Numbered from the stretch's first letter, positions 10,365 through 18,787 are shown. The stretch is DNA of 64,000 nt from an uncultured Granulosicoccus sp. (GCA_947495035.1 CANLXI010000003.1:62001-126000), one strand, 5' to 3'. Numbers and translations: made by a program. Notes: generated by a model from the letters alone, not told the origin.

Positions 10365-11992
10365 TGAGCGCTTCAGACGTCACTCACCACGCGCCAGGCG
10401 AGCAGCACGATCATCACGATGATCACGACCACCACGGACCTGCACCGGGTCTGATGCGTTGGGTCACCACGACCAACCACAAGGATATCGGTTCGCTCTA
10501 CCTGTGGTTCTCACTGCTGATGTTCTTCATCGGCGGTGCCATGGCTCTGGTCATCCGTGCGGAACTGTTCCAGCCGGGCATCCAGATCGTGGATCCGATG
10601 TTCTTCAATTCCATGACCACCTTGCACGCCATCGTCATGATCTTCGGTGTGGTCATGCCTGCATTCGTCGGCCTGGCCAACTGGATGATTCCGATGATGA
10701 TCGGTGCACCCGACATGGCGCTGCCACGTCTGAACAACTGGTCCTTCTGGATCATGCCGTTCGCCTTCATCATCATGCTCTCCACGCTGTTCATGGACAG
10801 TGGTGGTCCTGCAGGTGGCTGGACGCTGTACCCGCCGCTGGTCCTGCAGATGGGTGACAGTTTTGCCTTCGTGATCTTTGCCATCCATTTCATGGGTATC
10901 TCCTCGGTCATGGGCTCCATCAATATCGTGGCCACCATCTTCAACATGCGTGCACCTGGCATGACATTCATGAAGATGCCCATGTTCGTCTGGACCTGGT
11001 TGATAACGGCCTATCTGCTGATTGCCACCATTCCGGTCTTTGCCGGTGCGGTTACCATGCTGCTGACCGATCGCTACTTCGGTACCAGCTTCTTCAGCGC
11101 TGCAGGCGGTGGTGATCCGGTCATGTTCCAGCACATCTTCTGGTTCTTCGGTCATCCGGAGGTGTACATCCTGATCCTGCCGGCTTTCGGTATCGTGTCT
11201 TCCATCATCCCGACCTTTGCGCGCAAGCCATTGTTCGGTTATGACTCCATGGTGTACGCAACCGCTTCCATCGCCTTCCTGTCGTTCATCGTCTGGGCTC
11301 ACCACATGTTCACCACCGGTATGCCGCTGGCAGGTGAGCTGTTCTTCATGTTCTCGACGATGATGATTTCGGTGCCCACCGGGGTCAAGGTGTTCAACTG
11401 GGTCGCTACCATGTGGCGCGGTGCCATGACCTTTGAAACACCGATGCTGTTTGCCATCGGCTTTGTGATCATGTTCACCATCGGTGGCCTGTCCGGGCTG
11501 ATGCTGGCGATCACGCCGGCCGATATCCAGTATCACGACACGTACTTCGTGGTCGCGCACTTCCACTACGTTCTGGTCCCGGGTGCGATCTACTCACTCA
11601 TGGCTGCAACCTACTACTGGCTGCCGAAGTGGACCGGCAACATGTATGACGAAAAGCTGGGCAAGATGCACTTCTGGATCTCCACCATCTTCGTCAACGT
11701 GCTGTTCTTCCCCATGCACTTCGTTGGTCTGGCGGGCATGCCGCGACGTATTCCGGACTACAGTCTGCAGTTCGCGGACTGGAACATGATCGCAACCATC
11801 GGTGCGTTCGGTTTCGGTTTCAGTCAGCTGATGTTTGTCTACATCATCGTCAAGTGTGTGAAAGGTGGCGAGAAGGCGACGGATGAAGTCTGGGAAGGTG
11901 CTCGTGGTCTGGAATGGACCGTGGCCTCACCAGCTCCTTATCACACCTTCGAAACTGCACCGGTCATCAATCCGGACACGGTTACGCGATAA
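10364..11992 (+). CDS. ctaD: Cytochrome c oxidase subunit I
   Basis: This is the catalytic subunit carrying haem a and the haem a3-CuB oxygen-reduction site. The 542-residue, 12-helix protein has the low-spin haem ligand in HAIVMIFG, the CuB/cross-link segment GHPEVYILILPAFG (the Glu and the His-Tyr pair of A1-type oxidases), the CuB ligand pair HHMFTTGM and the haem a3/a ligands in VAHFHYVL. The N-terminus before the first helix is an unusual His- and Asp-rich tail, with about ten histidines among residues 8-25. The gene is translationally coupled to ctaC. The A1-type motifs and linked assembly genes support an aa3-type proton-pumping oxidase. Confidence 0.97.
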   Translation: MSASDVTHHAPGEQHDHHDDHDHHGPAPGLMRWVTTTNHKDIGSLYLWFSLLMFFIGGAMALVIRAELFQPGIQIVDPMFFNSMTTLHAIVMIFGVVMPAFVGLANWMIPMMIGAPDMALPRLNNWSFWIMPFAFIIMLSTLFMDSGGPAGGWTLYPPLVLQMGDSFAFVIFAIHFMGISSVMGSINIVATIFNMRAPGMTFMKMPMFVWTWLITAYLLIATIPVFAGAVTMLLTDRYFGTSFFSAAGGGDPVMFQHIFWFFGHPEVYILILPAFGIVSSIIPTFARKPLFGYDSMVYATASIAFLSFIVWAHHMFTTGMPLAGELFFMFSTMMISVPTGVKVFNWVATMWRGAMTFETPMLFAIGFVIMFTIGGLSGLMLAITPADIQYHDTYFVVAHFHYVLVPGAIYSLMAATYYWLPKWTGNMYDEKLGKMHFWISTIFVNVLFFPMHFVGLAGMPRRIPDYSLQFADWNMIATIGAFGFGFSQLMFVYIIVKCVKGGEKATDEVWEGARGLEWTVASPAPYHTFETAPVINPDTVTR

Positions 11993-12026
11993 GACGTGAG
12001 TCGGAAACATGCGGACAACTCACATC

Positions 12027-12188
12027 ATGAGTGAAGGGCAAGCACCTCAGTCGAAAACCCGGGAGCAGGACGCGGCTCCCGGTTTCTTCCGACGCTATCG
12101 CCTGCCGCTGTTTCTGGCCGCAGTCGCCCTGTGTCTCTATGCCGGCAGCATCATCTATATCCTGTATTTCCGGGGGCAAGTGGCATGA
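12027..12188 (+). CDS. Small single-pass membrane protein of the oxidase operon
   Basis: This 53-residue ORF begins MSEGQAPQSKTREQ, has a basic patch (FFRRYR) and one transmembrane helix (about residues 28-47), and ends in FRGQVA. Its stop overlaps the ctaG start by four bases (ATGA), a sign of translational coupling. Small single-helix proteins in this slot, between subunit I and CtaG, are frequent in proteobacterial oxidase operons and are often annotated as small oxidase assembly proteins; no biochemical role is established. An in-frame ATG at 12009 would add six residues. Conserved position, coupling and hydrophobicity make it a real gene in my view. Confidence 0.75.
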   Translation: MSEGQAPQSKTREQDAAPGFFRRYRLPLFLAAVALCLYAGSIIYILYFRGQVA

Positions 12189-12754
12189 GCGAGGGTACTG
12201 GCGAGCAGGTGGCAGAGGTACGCGAGCAACGCTCACATGGCCTGGTGGCGGGCAAGATGCTGTTGCTGGCTTGCGCCATGTTCGGCTTTGGTTATCTGAT
12301 GGTGCCGTTGTACGACATCATCTGTGATATCACCGGGCTCAACGGCAAGACCGGGCGAGTCAGTGTCAGTGAAGTGGCAGAAGCTCCGACGGTTGCCGAG
12401 GAGCGCGAAATCATTGTCGAATTCACTGCCAGCATCAACCAGAGTGGCTCGTGGATCTTTCGGCCGGATGTCCAGACCATGACCGTGAAGCCCGGCACGC
12501 TGTATCACGCCAGTTACTATGCAGAGAATCTGTCGAATACGCCGGTAGTTGCCCAGGCGACACCCAGCGTGACGCCGTTTGCGGCAGCGAAGTACTTCAA
12601 CAAGACGGAATGCTTCTGTTTCACCCGGCAGGCGTTCGAGGCGAAGGGCTCGATGCACATGCCACTGACCTTCATCATCGACCCTGACATTCCCGTCAAT
12701 GTCGATCGAGTGACATTGTCGTACACGTTCTTCCGTTCGCCAGAACAAAGCTGA
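12185..12754 (+). CDS. ctaG: Cytochrome c oxidase assembly protein CtaG (Cox11)
   Basis: CtaG/Cox11 is a periplasm-facing, membrane-anchored copper chaperone that inserts CuB into subunit I. The product (189 residues from the ATG at 12185) has a short cytoplasmic N-terminus, one transmembrane helix (about residues 23-42, ending YLMVPLYDIIC), and a beta-sandwich domain with the copper-binding ECFCF motif near residue 140. Other family landmarks are FTASINQSGSWIF and the KPG motif. An upstream TTG/GTG would give 18 more residues but overlaps the preceding small gene; the ATG is coupled to that gene's stop and fits homologues. Confidence 0.96.
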   Translation: MSEGTGEQVAEVREQRSHGLVAGKMLLLACAMFGFGYLMVPLYDIICDITGLNGKTGRVSVSEVAEAPTVAEEREIIVEFTASINQSGSWIFRPDVQTMTVKPGTLYHASYYAENLSNTPVVAQATPSVTPFAAAKYFNKTECFCFTRQAFEAKGSMHMPLTFIIDPDIPVNVDRVTLSYTFFRSPEQS

Positions 12755-12808
12755 TTTTTCGTATTCAATGACTATCCGGGCGCCAGCGCGCTCGCAAAGG
12801 ATCAAGAC

Positions 12809-13681
12809 ATGAGTGGTGCCACAACAGCCTATTACGTCCCTCATTCAGCACGCTGGCCAATCGTCGGGTCCATCGGGCTGTTCATCTTCTTCTATGGATT
12901 CGCATCCTGGTTGAATGACGCACCGCTTGGCAGGGAGATGTTCTTCCTTGGCGTGGGTGTCATGGTGTTCATGATGTTCGGCTGGTTCGGACAAGTGGCC
13001 AAGGAAAGTGAATCCGGTGCCTACAACTCGCAGGTCGATTCATCCTTCCGGCTGTCGATGATGTGGTTCATCTTCTCCGAAGTCATGTTCTTCGCAGCCT
13101 TCTTCGGGGCGTTGTTCTATGCACGTACCTTCTCCGGTCCCTGGATTGGCGGTATCGGCGGCGGTGGCGCCGATGTGACCAATGCCTTGCTGTATCAAGG
13201 ATACGATTACGTCTGGCCCACAAACGGTCCGGGAGATATCGGCGGCAATTTCCAGCAGATGGGCTGGTTCGGACTGCCACTGATCAATACTCTGCTGCTG
13301 CTGACCAGTGGTGTCACCTGTACCTTCGCCCACCACGCCATCCGGGCAGGTCATCGCAAGCCTTTCATTCTCTGGTTGCTGGCCACGGTCACACTGGGCT
13401 TCATCTTCGTCTTTCTGCAGGCTGAAGAATACATGCATGCCTATTCGGCGATGAACCTGACCATGAACAGTGGCATCTACGGTTCCACGTTCTACCTGCT
13501 GACAGGATTCCACGGTTTCCACGTCACCATGGGAGCCATCATCCTGCTGGTGGTCATGATTCGCGCCATCCGCAACCACTTCAGCGCCGAGAATCACTTT
13601 GCCTTCGAAGCCGCTGCCTGGTACTGGCACTTCGTGGACGTAGTCTGGTTGGGACTGTTCATCTTCGTCTATCTGGTCTGA
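12809..13681 (+). CDS. ctaE: Cytochrome c oxidase subunit III
   Basis: This 290-residue, seven-helix subunit stabilises the catalytic core and proton uptake. Family landmarks include WPIVGSIG in the first helix, FFSEVMFFAAFFGALFY-like residues in the third, and the C-terminal FHGFHVTMGAIIL and FEAAAWYWHFVDVVWL segments. AAGGATC lies upstream of the ATG at 12809. It ends the first oxidase transcription unit: a strong intrinsic terminator follows about 95 bases after the stop. The loop at residues 115-145, rich in Gly (IGGIGGGGADV), is longer than usual in this family. Confidence 0.96.
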   Translation: MSGATTAYYVPHSARWPIVGSIGLFIFFYGFASWLNDAPLGREMFFLGVGVMVFMMFGWFGQVAKESESGAYNSQVDSSFRLSMMWFIFSEVMFFAAFFGALFYARTFSGPWIGGIGGGGADVTNALLYQGYDYVWPTNGPGDIGGNFQQMGWFGLPLINTLLLLTSGVTCTFAHHAIRAGHRKPFILWLLATVTLGFIFVFLQAEEYMHAYSAMNLTMNSGIYGSTFYLLTGFHGFHVTMGAIILLVVMIRAIRNHFSAENHFAFEAAAWYWHFVDVVWLGLFIFVYLV

Positions 13682-13775
13682 TCGGGATTCGATCGGTCCG
13701 ACAGCTTCTTCCTGAACCTTGACGAGCGCTGGAAACGTCAGGTCGGGCAGGGCAGCAGGGCGCGAAGCAGTCGAG

Positions 13776-13806
13776 AAAGGGCGAGATGATTCTCGCCCTT
13801 TTTTAT
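13776..13806 (+). terminator. Rho-independent terminator after ctaE
   Basis: A perfect 11-bp stem (AAAGGGCGAGA / TCTCGCCCTTT) with a TGAT loop is followed by a T-rich tract on the plus strand. It closes the ctaC-ctaE operon. The A-run before the stem may also let it work for the opposing DUF2909 transcript. Confidence 0.9.
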
Positions 13807-13866
13807 TGGGCAATGCGTAATCGGTGTAAGGAACGGGGCAGAGCAGGGGAGCTTGTACCGGAGTTG

Positions 13867-14196
13867 TCAGGAGCCTTCTTCGACGCGTCGTCTGCCACCA
13901 CTGCCGAAGATCGATGTTTCCGGGGTTGCCGTCGTATCCGGTGGGTCGAGCGTCTCATCACGGCTCACCGAGGGCGACTGGCCTGACATGGGGTCCGGGT
14001 TCATTTCCAGTATCCCGGTGGCTCCGGCAATCAGCACGATGATGATGGCGATGACGGACAGGCCTATGCGCAGGGTCAGAGCATTGACCGTCCGGCTGGA
14101 CTGGCCCTTGTCCTTGACCAGAAAGTACAGTCCGCTGAACAGGCTGATGATGACAAAGCACAACAGCAGAATGACGACAAATTTAACGAGTAGCAT
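13867..14196 (-). CDS. DUF2909 family membrane protein with a C-terminal extension
   Basis: The first 65 residues form two transmembrane helices (about 2-27 and 42-65) separated by a short charged loop (VKDKGQSSRT), the pattern of DUF2909, a twin-helix family found in oxidase gene clusters. Here a further 45-residue polar tail rich in Ser, Thr, Pro and ending RRRVEEGS follows, making the protein (109 residues from the ATG at 14196) longer than the roughly 70 typical of the family. It lies on the strand opposite to the rest of the cluster, and its start is only 11 bases from the SURF1 start. A role in oxidase assembly is suggested by context only. Confidence 0.8.
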   Translation of the reverse strand: MLLVKFVVILLLCFVIISLFSGLYFLVKDKGQSSRTVNALTLRIGLSVIAIIIVLIAGATGILEMNPDPMSGQSPSVSRDETLDPPDTTATPETSIFGSGGRRRVEEGS

Positions 14197-14207
14197 CAAG
14201 CAGGACC

Positions 14208-15002
14208 ATGAGATTCTTTGATTACCAGTTTACTCCCAGACTCTGGGCGGTAGTGCTCTATGCAGCATTGCTGTCCTGCATGCTCTGGTTGGGGAACTGG
14301 CAGCTGAATCGGGCGGCCCTGAAGGTATCGATGGCCGAGGCGGCGGAGGCTTCTCGCCGTGCACCGGCGATTCCGCTGACGAACATCGAGGACATCGAGG
14401 CGGCGGCAGCATCCTATACACGGGTGTCGATGCAGGGTGAATACGATGGAACCCGTCAATTATTGTGGGATAATCGTACGCACAAGGGACAGGCTGGATT
14501 CGAGGTTCTGGTGCCACTGCAACTTGAAGGTGGGCAATGGGTACTGGTCAACCGCGGATGGATCGCACCCGGACCATCGCGAGCGCAACTACCCACTGTC
14601 AGTTTGCCGGAGACGGCATCAGAGCGGTCAGTAGCCATCGAAGGCTTCCTGTCCAGACCTTCCAAGGGTTTTGCCAGTGGCGAAGCACTGCCTGAGGAGG
14701 GCGAATGGCCCCAGCTGCTTCAGTATCTGGATTACCAGGCCATCGAAAAGGTGCTGGGTGTTCCGTTGTTACCTGTGCTGGTCCAGGCACAGACTCTGGC
14801 AGAAGACGGTTCCGACCGCACGGTATTGACTGCTCGCCCAGAATGGCTGATTGCCAACTGGCAACCGTCGGCATCCGGACCGGCAAAACACTATAGTTAC
14901 GCGTTTCAATGGTTCGCGATGGCGCTGGCACTGACCATCATCTTTGTCGTGGTCAACACGCGCAAGTCACGAACCGGATCAGATCAGAGAAAACCATCAT
15001 GA
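14208..15002 (+). CDS. SURF1 family cytochrome oxidase assembly protein
   Basis: SURF1/Shy1 proteins help deliver haem a to subunit I. The 264-residue protein has the family layout: an N-terminal transmembrane helix containing GNWQLNRA (about residues 30-37), a central periplasmic domain with the GEYDGTRQLLWDNRT and VNRGWI motifs, and a C-terminal helix preceded by HYSYAFQWFAMA. The stop overlaps the next start by four bases (ATGA). Because the cta terminator and the oppositely oriented DUF2909 gene lie upstream, this gene and its two partners need a promoter located inside the DUF2909 coding sequence. Confidence 0.93.
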   Translation: MRFFDYQFTPRLWAVVLYAALLSCMLWLGNWQLNRAALKVSMAEAAEASRRAPAIPLTNIEDIEAAAASYTRVSMQGEYDGTRQLLWDNRTHKGQAGFEVLVPLQLEGGQWVLVNRGWIAPGPSRAQLPTVSLPETASERSVAIEGFLSRPSKGFASGEALPEEGEWPQLLQYLDYQAIEKVLGVPLLPVLVQAQTLAEDGSDRTVLTARPEWLIANWQPSASGPAKHYSYAFQWFAMALALTIIFVVVNTRKSRTGSDQRKPS

Positions 15003-15652
15003 GTGAAACCGCCTCGCCCAAGAGCGAATCCGATTATCCCGAGATCGATCCGGTCAAACGTCGTGCGTCGCGAATCAAGCTGCTGACCATTCTGGCGGTT
15101 TTTGCCGTGCCATTGATTCTGGCGACGATCTACCTGCAGGTGGTGAGATTGAGCGGCGGTCAGGTGGGCGATACATCGCGCGGGCAACTGATCAAGCCGG
15201 CGGTTCCCCTCACCGAATTCAGCCTGCAGGCGTCGGATGAAGTATTAGAACTGGAAAGCCTTTACGGTATCTGGACGATGTTGTACATGCCCGAAGGTGA
15301 GTGTCTGGATGCATGTAGAATGAGTCTCTACAACATGAGGCAGGTACGGCTTGCGCTGAATCAGCGTATGGATCGTGTGCAGAGAGTGGTGTTGGCAGAA
15401 TCGGCCGAACAACTGGATGAAGCCTTGCAGGCGGAACACCTTGGTCTGATCGTCGCCACGGGTAGTCCAGCGGAACAGGCCGTTCTGAAGGACCAGGTTC
15501 GTGCGGCGGAGTCCGCCATGGAATCCTCGACCGGCGCCATCTATCTGCTGGATCCGTTCGGCAATGTCATGCTGCGCTTTCCTGCCGATCTGCCTCCGGA
15601 ATCCATGCTCAAGGATATCAAGCACCTGTTAAAAGTATCGCGCATCGGTTAA
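14999..15652 (+). CDS. Membrane-anchored Sco/thioredoxin-like protein of the oxidase cluster
   Basis: The product (217 residues) has a cytoplasmic N-terminus of about 36 residues, one transmembrane helix (about 37-57), and a periplasmic domain predicted to be thioredoxin-like. The segment MLYMPEGECLDACRMSLYNM contains a CxxxC pair at the position where Sco proteins bind copper, and the C-terminal YLLDPFGNVMLRFPAD resembles the corresponding strand of Sco/SenC. It is coupled to SURF1 and followed by ctaB, where proteobacterial clusters commonly carry an uncharacterised protein like this one. A copper-delivery or disulfide role for CuA assembly is inferred; a classical sco gene is not in the window. 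Confidence 0.8.
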   Translation: MSETASPKSESDYPEIDPVKRRASRIKLLTILAVFAVPLILATIYLQVVRLSGGQVGDTSRGQLIKPAVPLTEFSLQASDEVLELESLYGIWTMLYMPEGECLDACRMSLYNMRQVRLALNQRMDRVQRVVLAESAEQLDEALQAEHLGLIVATGSPAEQAVLKDQVRAAESAMESSTGAIYLLDPFGNVMLRFPADLPPESMLKDIKHLLKVSRIG

Positions 15653-15678
15653 CCTCAGGCACTTGATATCGCAGCTGA

Positions 15679-16638
15679 ATGCCGCGATCGGCAGTGCAAT
15701 ACACCATGAAAATCTCTACTGACATCAAAGCTTCAGACGGACTGCTCAGTCATGCTGTTGCGCACTGGCGTGACTACCTCGAGATCACGAAACCCAAGGT
15801 CGTGCTCTTGCTGGTATTCACGGCGCTGGTGGGCATGGCGCTGGCCGTGCCCCTGTGGCTACCCCTGCAGGAAAGCGTTTTCGGGCTGCTTGGTATCGGT
15901 CTGGCGTCGGGCTCTGCGGCTGCCATCAATCATGTGATTGACCAGCGTACCGACGCCATCATGAAGCGCACGGAGAATCGGCCGCTGCCGATGGGAGCGT
16001 TGTCCACTCGCCAGTGTCTGGTCTTTGCACTGTTGCTGGGGGTCATTGCCATGGCGATTCTGGTGTTTCTGGTCAACCCGCTGACAGCCGTACTCACCTT
16101 TTTCTCCCTGATCGGCTACGCCATCATCTATACGGTGTATCTCAAGCGTGCCACTCCGCAGAATATCGTCATCGGTGGGGCTGCAGGCGCCATGCCGCCG
16201 GTACTGGGGTGGGCGGCGGTGACCGGTGAGGTCAGTGCATCGGCCCTGCTGTTGTTCCTGATTGTCTTCATCTGGACACCACCGCATTTCTGGGCTCTGG
16301 CGATTCATCGTCGTGATGACTATGCCAAGGTCGATATACCGATGCTACCCGTGACACATGGCATCCCGTTCACACGTGTGCAGATCTTTCTCTATACCGT
16401 GCTGCTGGTTGTCATCTCGATCTTCCCGTACCTGATTCACATGAGCGGTCTGTTGTATCTCGGTGGGGCGCTGATTCTGGGTGCCATGTTCCTGTATCAC
16501 GCCTGGAAGATGTTCGACGACAAGGCTACCAGCCAACCCATCAAGACCTTCGTGTTCTCCATCAACTACCTGATGTGGTTGTTCGGCATCATGCTGGTGG
16601 ATCACTATGTGCCGGTCGTCATGGCGCTGATGTCCTGA
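15679..16638 (+). CDS. ctaB: Protohaem IX farnesyltransferase (haem O synthase)
   Basis: This UbiA-family membrane enzyme adds a farnesyl group to haem B to make haem O, the precursor of haem A. The protein has eight or nine transmembrane helices and both prenyltransferase Asp motifs: [21 protein letters not shown] (about residues 85-105) and the [15 protein letters not shown] loop. The longest frame starts at 15679 (319 residues); the ATG at 15706 gives [12 protein letters not shown] and may be the true start; neither has a convincing ribosome-binding site. The gene encoding the next enzyme, haem A synthase (ctaA), usually precedes it in such clusters and is missing here. Confidence 0.95.
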   Translation: MPRSAVQYTMKISTDIKASDGLLSHAVAHWRDYLEITKPKVVLLLVFTALVGMALAVPLWLPLQESVFGLLGIGLASGSAAAINHVIDQRTDAIMKRTENRPLPMGALSTRQCLVFALLLGVIAMAILVFLVNPLTAVLTFFSLIGYAIIYTVYLKRATPQNIVIGGAAGAMPPVLGWAAVTGEVSASALLLFLIVFIWTPPHFWALAIHRRDDYAKVDIPMLPVTHGIPFTRVQIFLYTVLLVVISIFPYLIHMSGLLYLGGALILGAMFLYHAWKMFDDKATSQPIKTFVFSINYLMWLFGIMLVDHYVPVVMALMS

Positions 16639-16711
16639 TCCGTTGTCGTGACCTGAATTCGATGGTCAGGGATCTCGAATAGTCCGGGAAAGCCGCTATA
16701 TTGCGCGGCAT

Positions 16712-16730
16712 GATTCGTGATTCACGAATC
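16712..16730. promoter_or_regulatory. 19-bp palindrome in the ctaB/antiporter intergenic region
   Basis: GATTCGTGA and TCACGAATC form a perfect 9-bp inverted repeat around a single T. It lies about 170 bases before the antiporter start and 74 bases after ctaB. It could be an operator for the antiporter or a transcript-end hairpin without a T-run. The unit also resembles the TCGTGAA heptamers of the repeat array at 28298. Confidence 0.4.
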
Positions 16731-16902
16731 GTTCAGCAGGAAAGCACGACTGTTCAGTGCTTGCCGAGTGGCCGACACTATGTATGGATGAGCCGCCTGC
16801 TGGAAACATTCCTGCACGCTCAGCGGGAGATGGATCGACACCGCAGTGCAGGTTCGCGGCTGGTTGTCCATCACACGTACATCAATGGATCCCTAATTCG
16901 TC

Positions 16903-17841
16903 ATGTTTCTGTTCCTGCTGGCCATTGCTTGTGGCTGTCTCGGCCTGTATTTCGGTGGAGATCTCCTTTTGAAGGGTGCCACGGTTGTTGGCCGTTTACT
17001 GGGTTGGTCTGCCGCCGTCATCGGCTTCGTCCTGATATCACTGGGGACCAGTGCGCCAGAGCTGTTCGTGAGCGCTGGAGCGGCCTTGCAAGGCTACGGC
17101 GACGTGGCGGCGGGCAATGTGGTCGGCTCGAACATCGTCAACATCGCCATTGTTCTGGGCCTGGGCGCGCTGATCATGCCGTTGGCCATCAATCGTGCCA
17201 TCCGGGTGCACCAGTTGCCCTTGATGCTCGGACTGACGGTGATGGGGTTCGGGTTTCTGGTGGATGGACATCTGGGGCGAATAGCGGGCGCATTTCTGCT
17301 GTCTGGCGCCGTCGGTAGTGTCTGGTGGGTCATGCGCGTGGACGGTGTGCCCGACCTGGAAGAGGCCCTGGGCGAGGAAGTCCGGCAGGCCGAGCCGCAC
17401 AGCATCTGGCCGAGTCTGTTCTTCATCACTGCCGGGGTCTTGCTGCTGCTGCTCGGAGCGCAGAGTCTGATCTGGGGAGGGGTGGGGCTGGCCACGTATT
17501 TCGGTGTGCCGGATGCCGTTGTTGCGCTGACGGTAACCTCGATTGGTACCGGTCTGCCGGAGATCACGGCCACCGTGATGGCCGTCATTCGCCGCGACAC
17601 GGACATGGCCGTGGGGAATGTCGTGGGCTCCAACATGCTGAATATCGGCCTGGTTCTGGGTTTCAGCGGCCTGGTGTCACCGATCAACAGCCGTGGTGTC
17701 GACATGCTGCCACTGAGTATCATGCTGCTTCTGTCTTTCCTGGTTCTGCTGCTGGCCTGGCGTCCCGGGCATGTGGGTCGATGGGTCGGAGGCAGTCTGC
17801 TGGCGGCGTTTGCTGCCTATACGGTTCTGCTGGTTCAATGA
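16903..17841 (+). CDS. Calcium/sodium antiporter (CaCA family, YrbG-like)
   Basis: This 312-residue inner-membrane protein has ten predicted helices built as two inverted repeats. Each repeat carries the alpha motif that forms the ion site: SLGTSAPELFVS (about residues 46-57) followed by GNVVGSNIVNI, and SIGTGLPEITATVMA followed by GNVVGSNMLNIGLV in the second half. These are the hallmark Na+/Ca2+ exchanger sequences with both conserved glutamates. It is directly followed by an NhaR-like LysR regulator on the same strand, which fits control by sodium or calcium stress. A weakly conserved leader ORF upstream is not credible. Confidence 0.92.
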   Translation: MFLFLLAIACGCLGLYFGGDLLLKGATVVGRLLGWSAAVIGFVLISLGTSAPELFVSAGAALQGYGDVAAGNVVGSNIVNIAIVLGLGALIMPLAINRAIRVHQLPLMLGLTVMGFGFLVDGHLGRIAGAFLLSGAVGSVWWVMRVDGVPDLEEALGEEVRQAEPHSIWPSLFFITAGVLLLLLGAQSLIWGGVGLATYFGVPDAVVALTVTSIGTGLPEITATVMAVIRRDTDMAVGNVVGSNMLNIGLVLGFSGLVSPINSRGVDMLPLSIMLLLSFLVLLLAWRPGHVGRWVGGSLLAAFAAYTVLLVQ

Positions 17842-17872
17842 CGTTCATTCCGGTTACCTGGAGAGTTCATGC

Positions 17873-18787
17873 ATGCGACACCTGAACTACAACCATCTGC
17901 TGTACTTTCACACCGTTGCGCGTGAAGGCAGTGTGGCGAAGGCCGCAAAGGTGTTGCATCTGACCCCGCAGACCGTCAGTGGTCAGATCAAGTTACTCGA
18001 GGAGGCCATCGGAGAGCCATTGTTTCTGCGCGTCGGGAGAGGCCTGACGCTGTCTGAGACGGGGCGAGTCGTGCAAACCTACGCCGACGAGATCTTCTCG
18101 GTCGGAACGGCTCTGGCGCAGCGTCTGCAATCAACAGGGGAAGAAACCCCTCGCTCACTGCGTGTCGGCATCGTCGATTCCTTTCCCAAGCTGGTTGCCT
18201 GCCGTTTGCTGGGTGTGACACTGGGCGGCGATGAGCCGGTTCGGTTGTCCTGCTCGGAGGGCAAGCTGGAGTCCTTGCTGGCTGATCTGTCAGTTCACAA
18301 GCTGGACCTGATTCTGTCGGACAGGCCTGTTCCCACCGGGCTGAACGTGCGCGCCTACAATCATGCCCTGGGGTCGAGCAATCTGGCCTTTTTTGCACCG
18401 AATGAATGGGCACCGCGCTTGTCGAGCGGTTTTCCGCAGTCCCTGGCCGATGTCCCGGTATTGCTGCCGGATGCATCCAGCGCCCTGCGCCGCAGTCTGG
18501 ATCACTGGTTCGATGAAATCGAGATCGTGCCCCGCGTGGTTGCCGAGTTCGATGACAGCGCGCTGATGAAGACATTCGGAGAGGCGGGTCAAGGTGTCTT
18601 TCCGGCCCCCGGTGTGGTGGCGTCCGATATTGCCGGTAGCTGTCATGCGAGTCCCATCGGCTACATCGATGAAGTGGTGGAGACCTTCATTGCCATCTCT
18701 CCGCAGCGTCGCCTGCGGCACCCTCTGGTGTTGCGTATTGCTGACCATGCGCGCGAAGTATTGGCCTCCCTGACTCGTACGACATGA
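17873..18787 (+). CDS. LysR-type regulator, NhaR-like
   Basis: The product (304 residues) has an N-terminal winged helix-turn-helix (MRHLNYNHLLYFHTVAREGS through about residue 60, with AAKVLHLTPQTVSGQIKLLE as recognition region) and a periplasmic-binding-protein-like effector domain. The N-terminal LNYNHLLYFHTVAREGSV resembles NhaR, the activator of sodium/proton antiporter genes. It starts 31 bases after the antiporter stop and has GGAGAG upstream of the ATG at 17873; frame-extended starts overlap the antiporter. Probable role: sodium- or pH-responsive control of the neighbouring antiporter. The specific ligand cannot be read from the sequence. Confidence 0.85.
   Translation: MRHLNYNHLLYFHTVAREGSVAKAAKVLHLTPQTVSGQIKLLEEAIGEPLFLRVGRGLTLSETGRVVQTYADEIFSVGTALAQRLQSTGEETPRSLRVGIVDSFPKLVACRLLGVTLGGDEPVRLSCSEGKLESLLADLSVHKLDLILSDRPVPTGLNVRAYNHALGSSNLAFFAPNEWAPRLSSGFPQSLADVPVLLPDASSALRRSLDHWFDEIEIVPRVVAEFDDSALMKTFGEAGQGVFPAPGVVASDIAGSCHASPIGYIDEVVETFIAISPQRRLRHPLVLRIADHAREVLASLTRTT

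Noticed and set aside
10511..11566. 351-codon open frame antisense to ctaD
   Set aside because: It is the mirror of a long, GC-rich, conserved gene; the protein is rich in His, Asp and Gly without any domain, as expected of a shadow frame.
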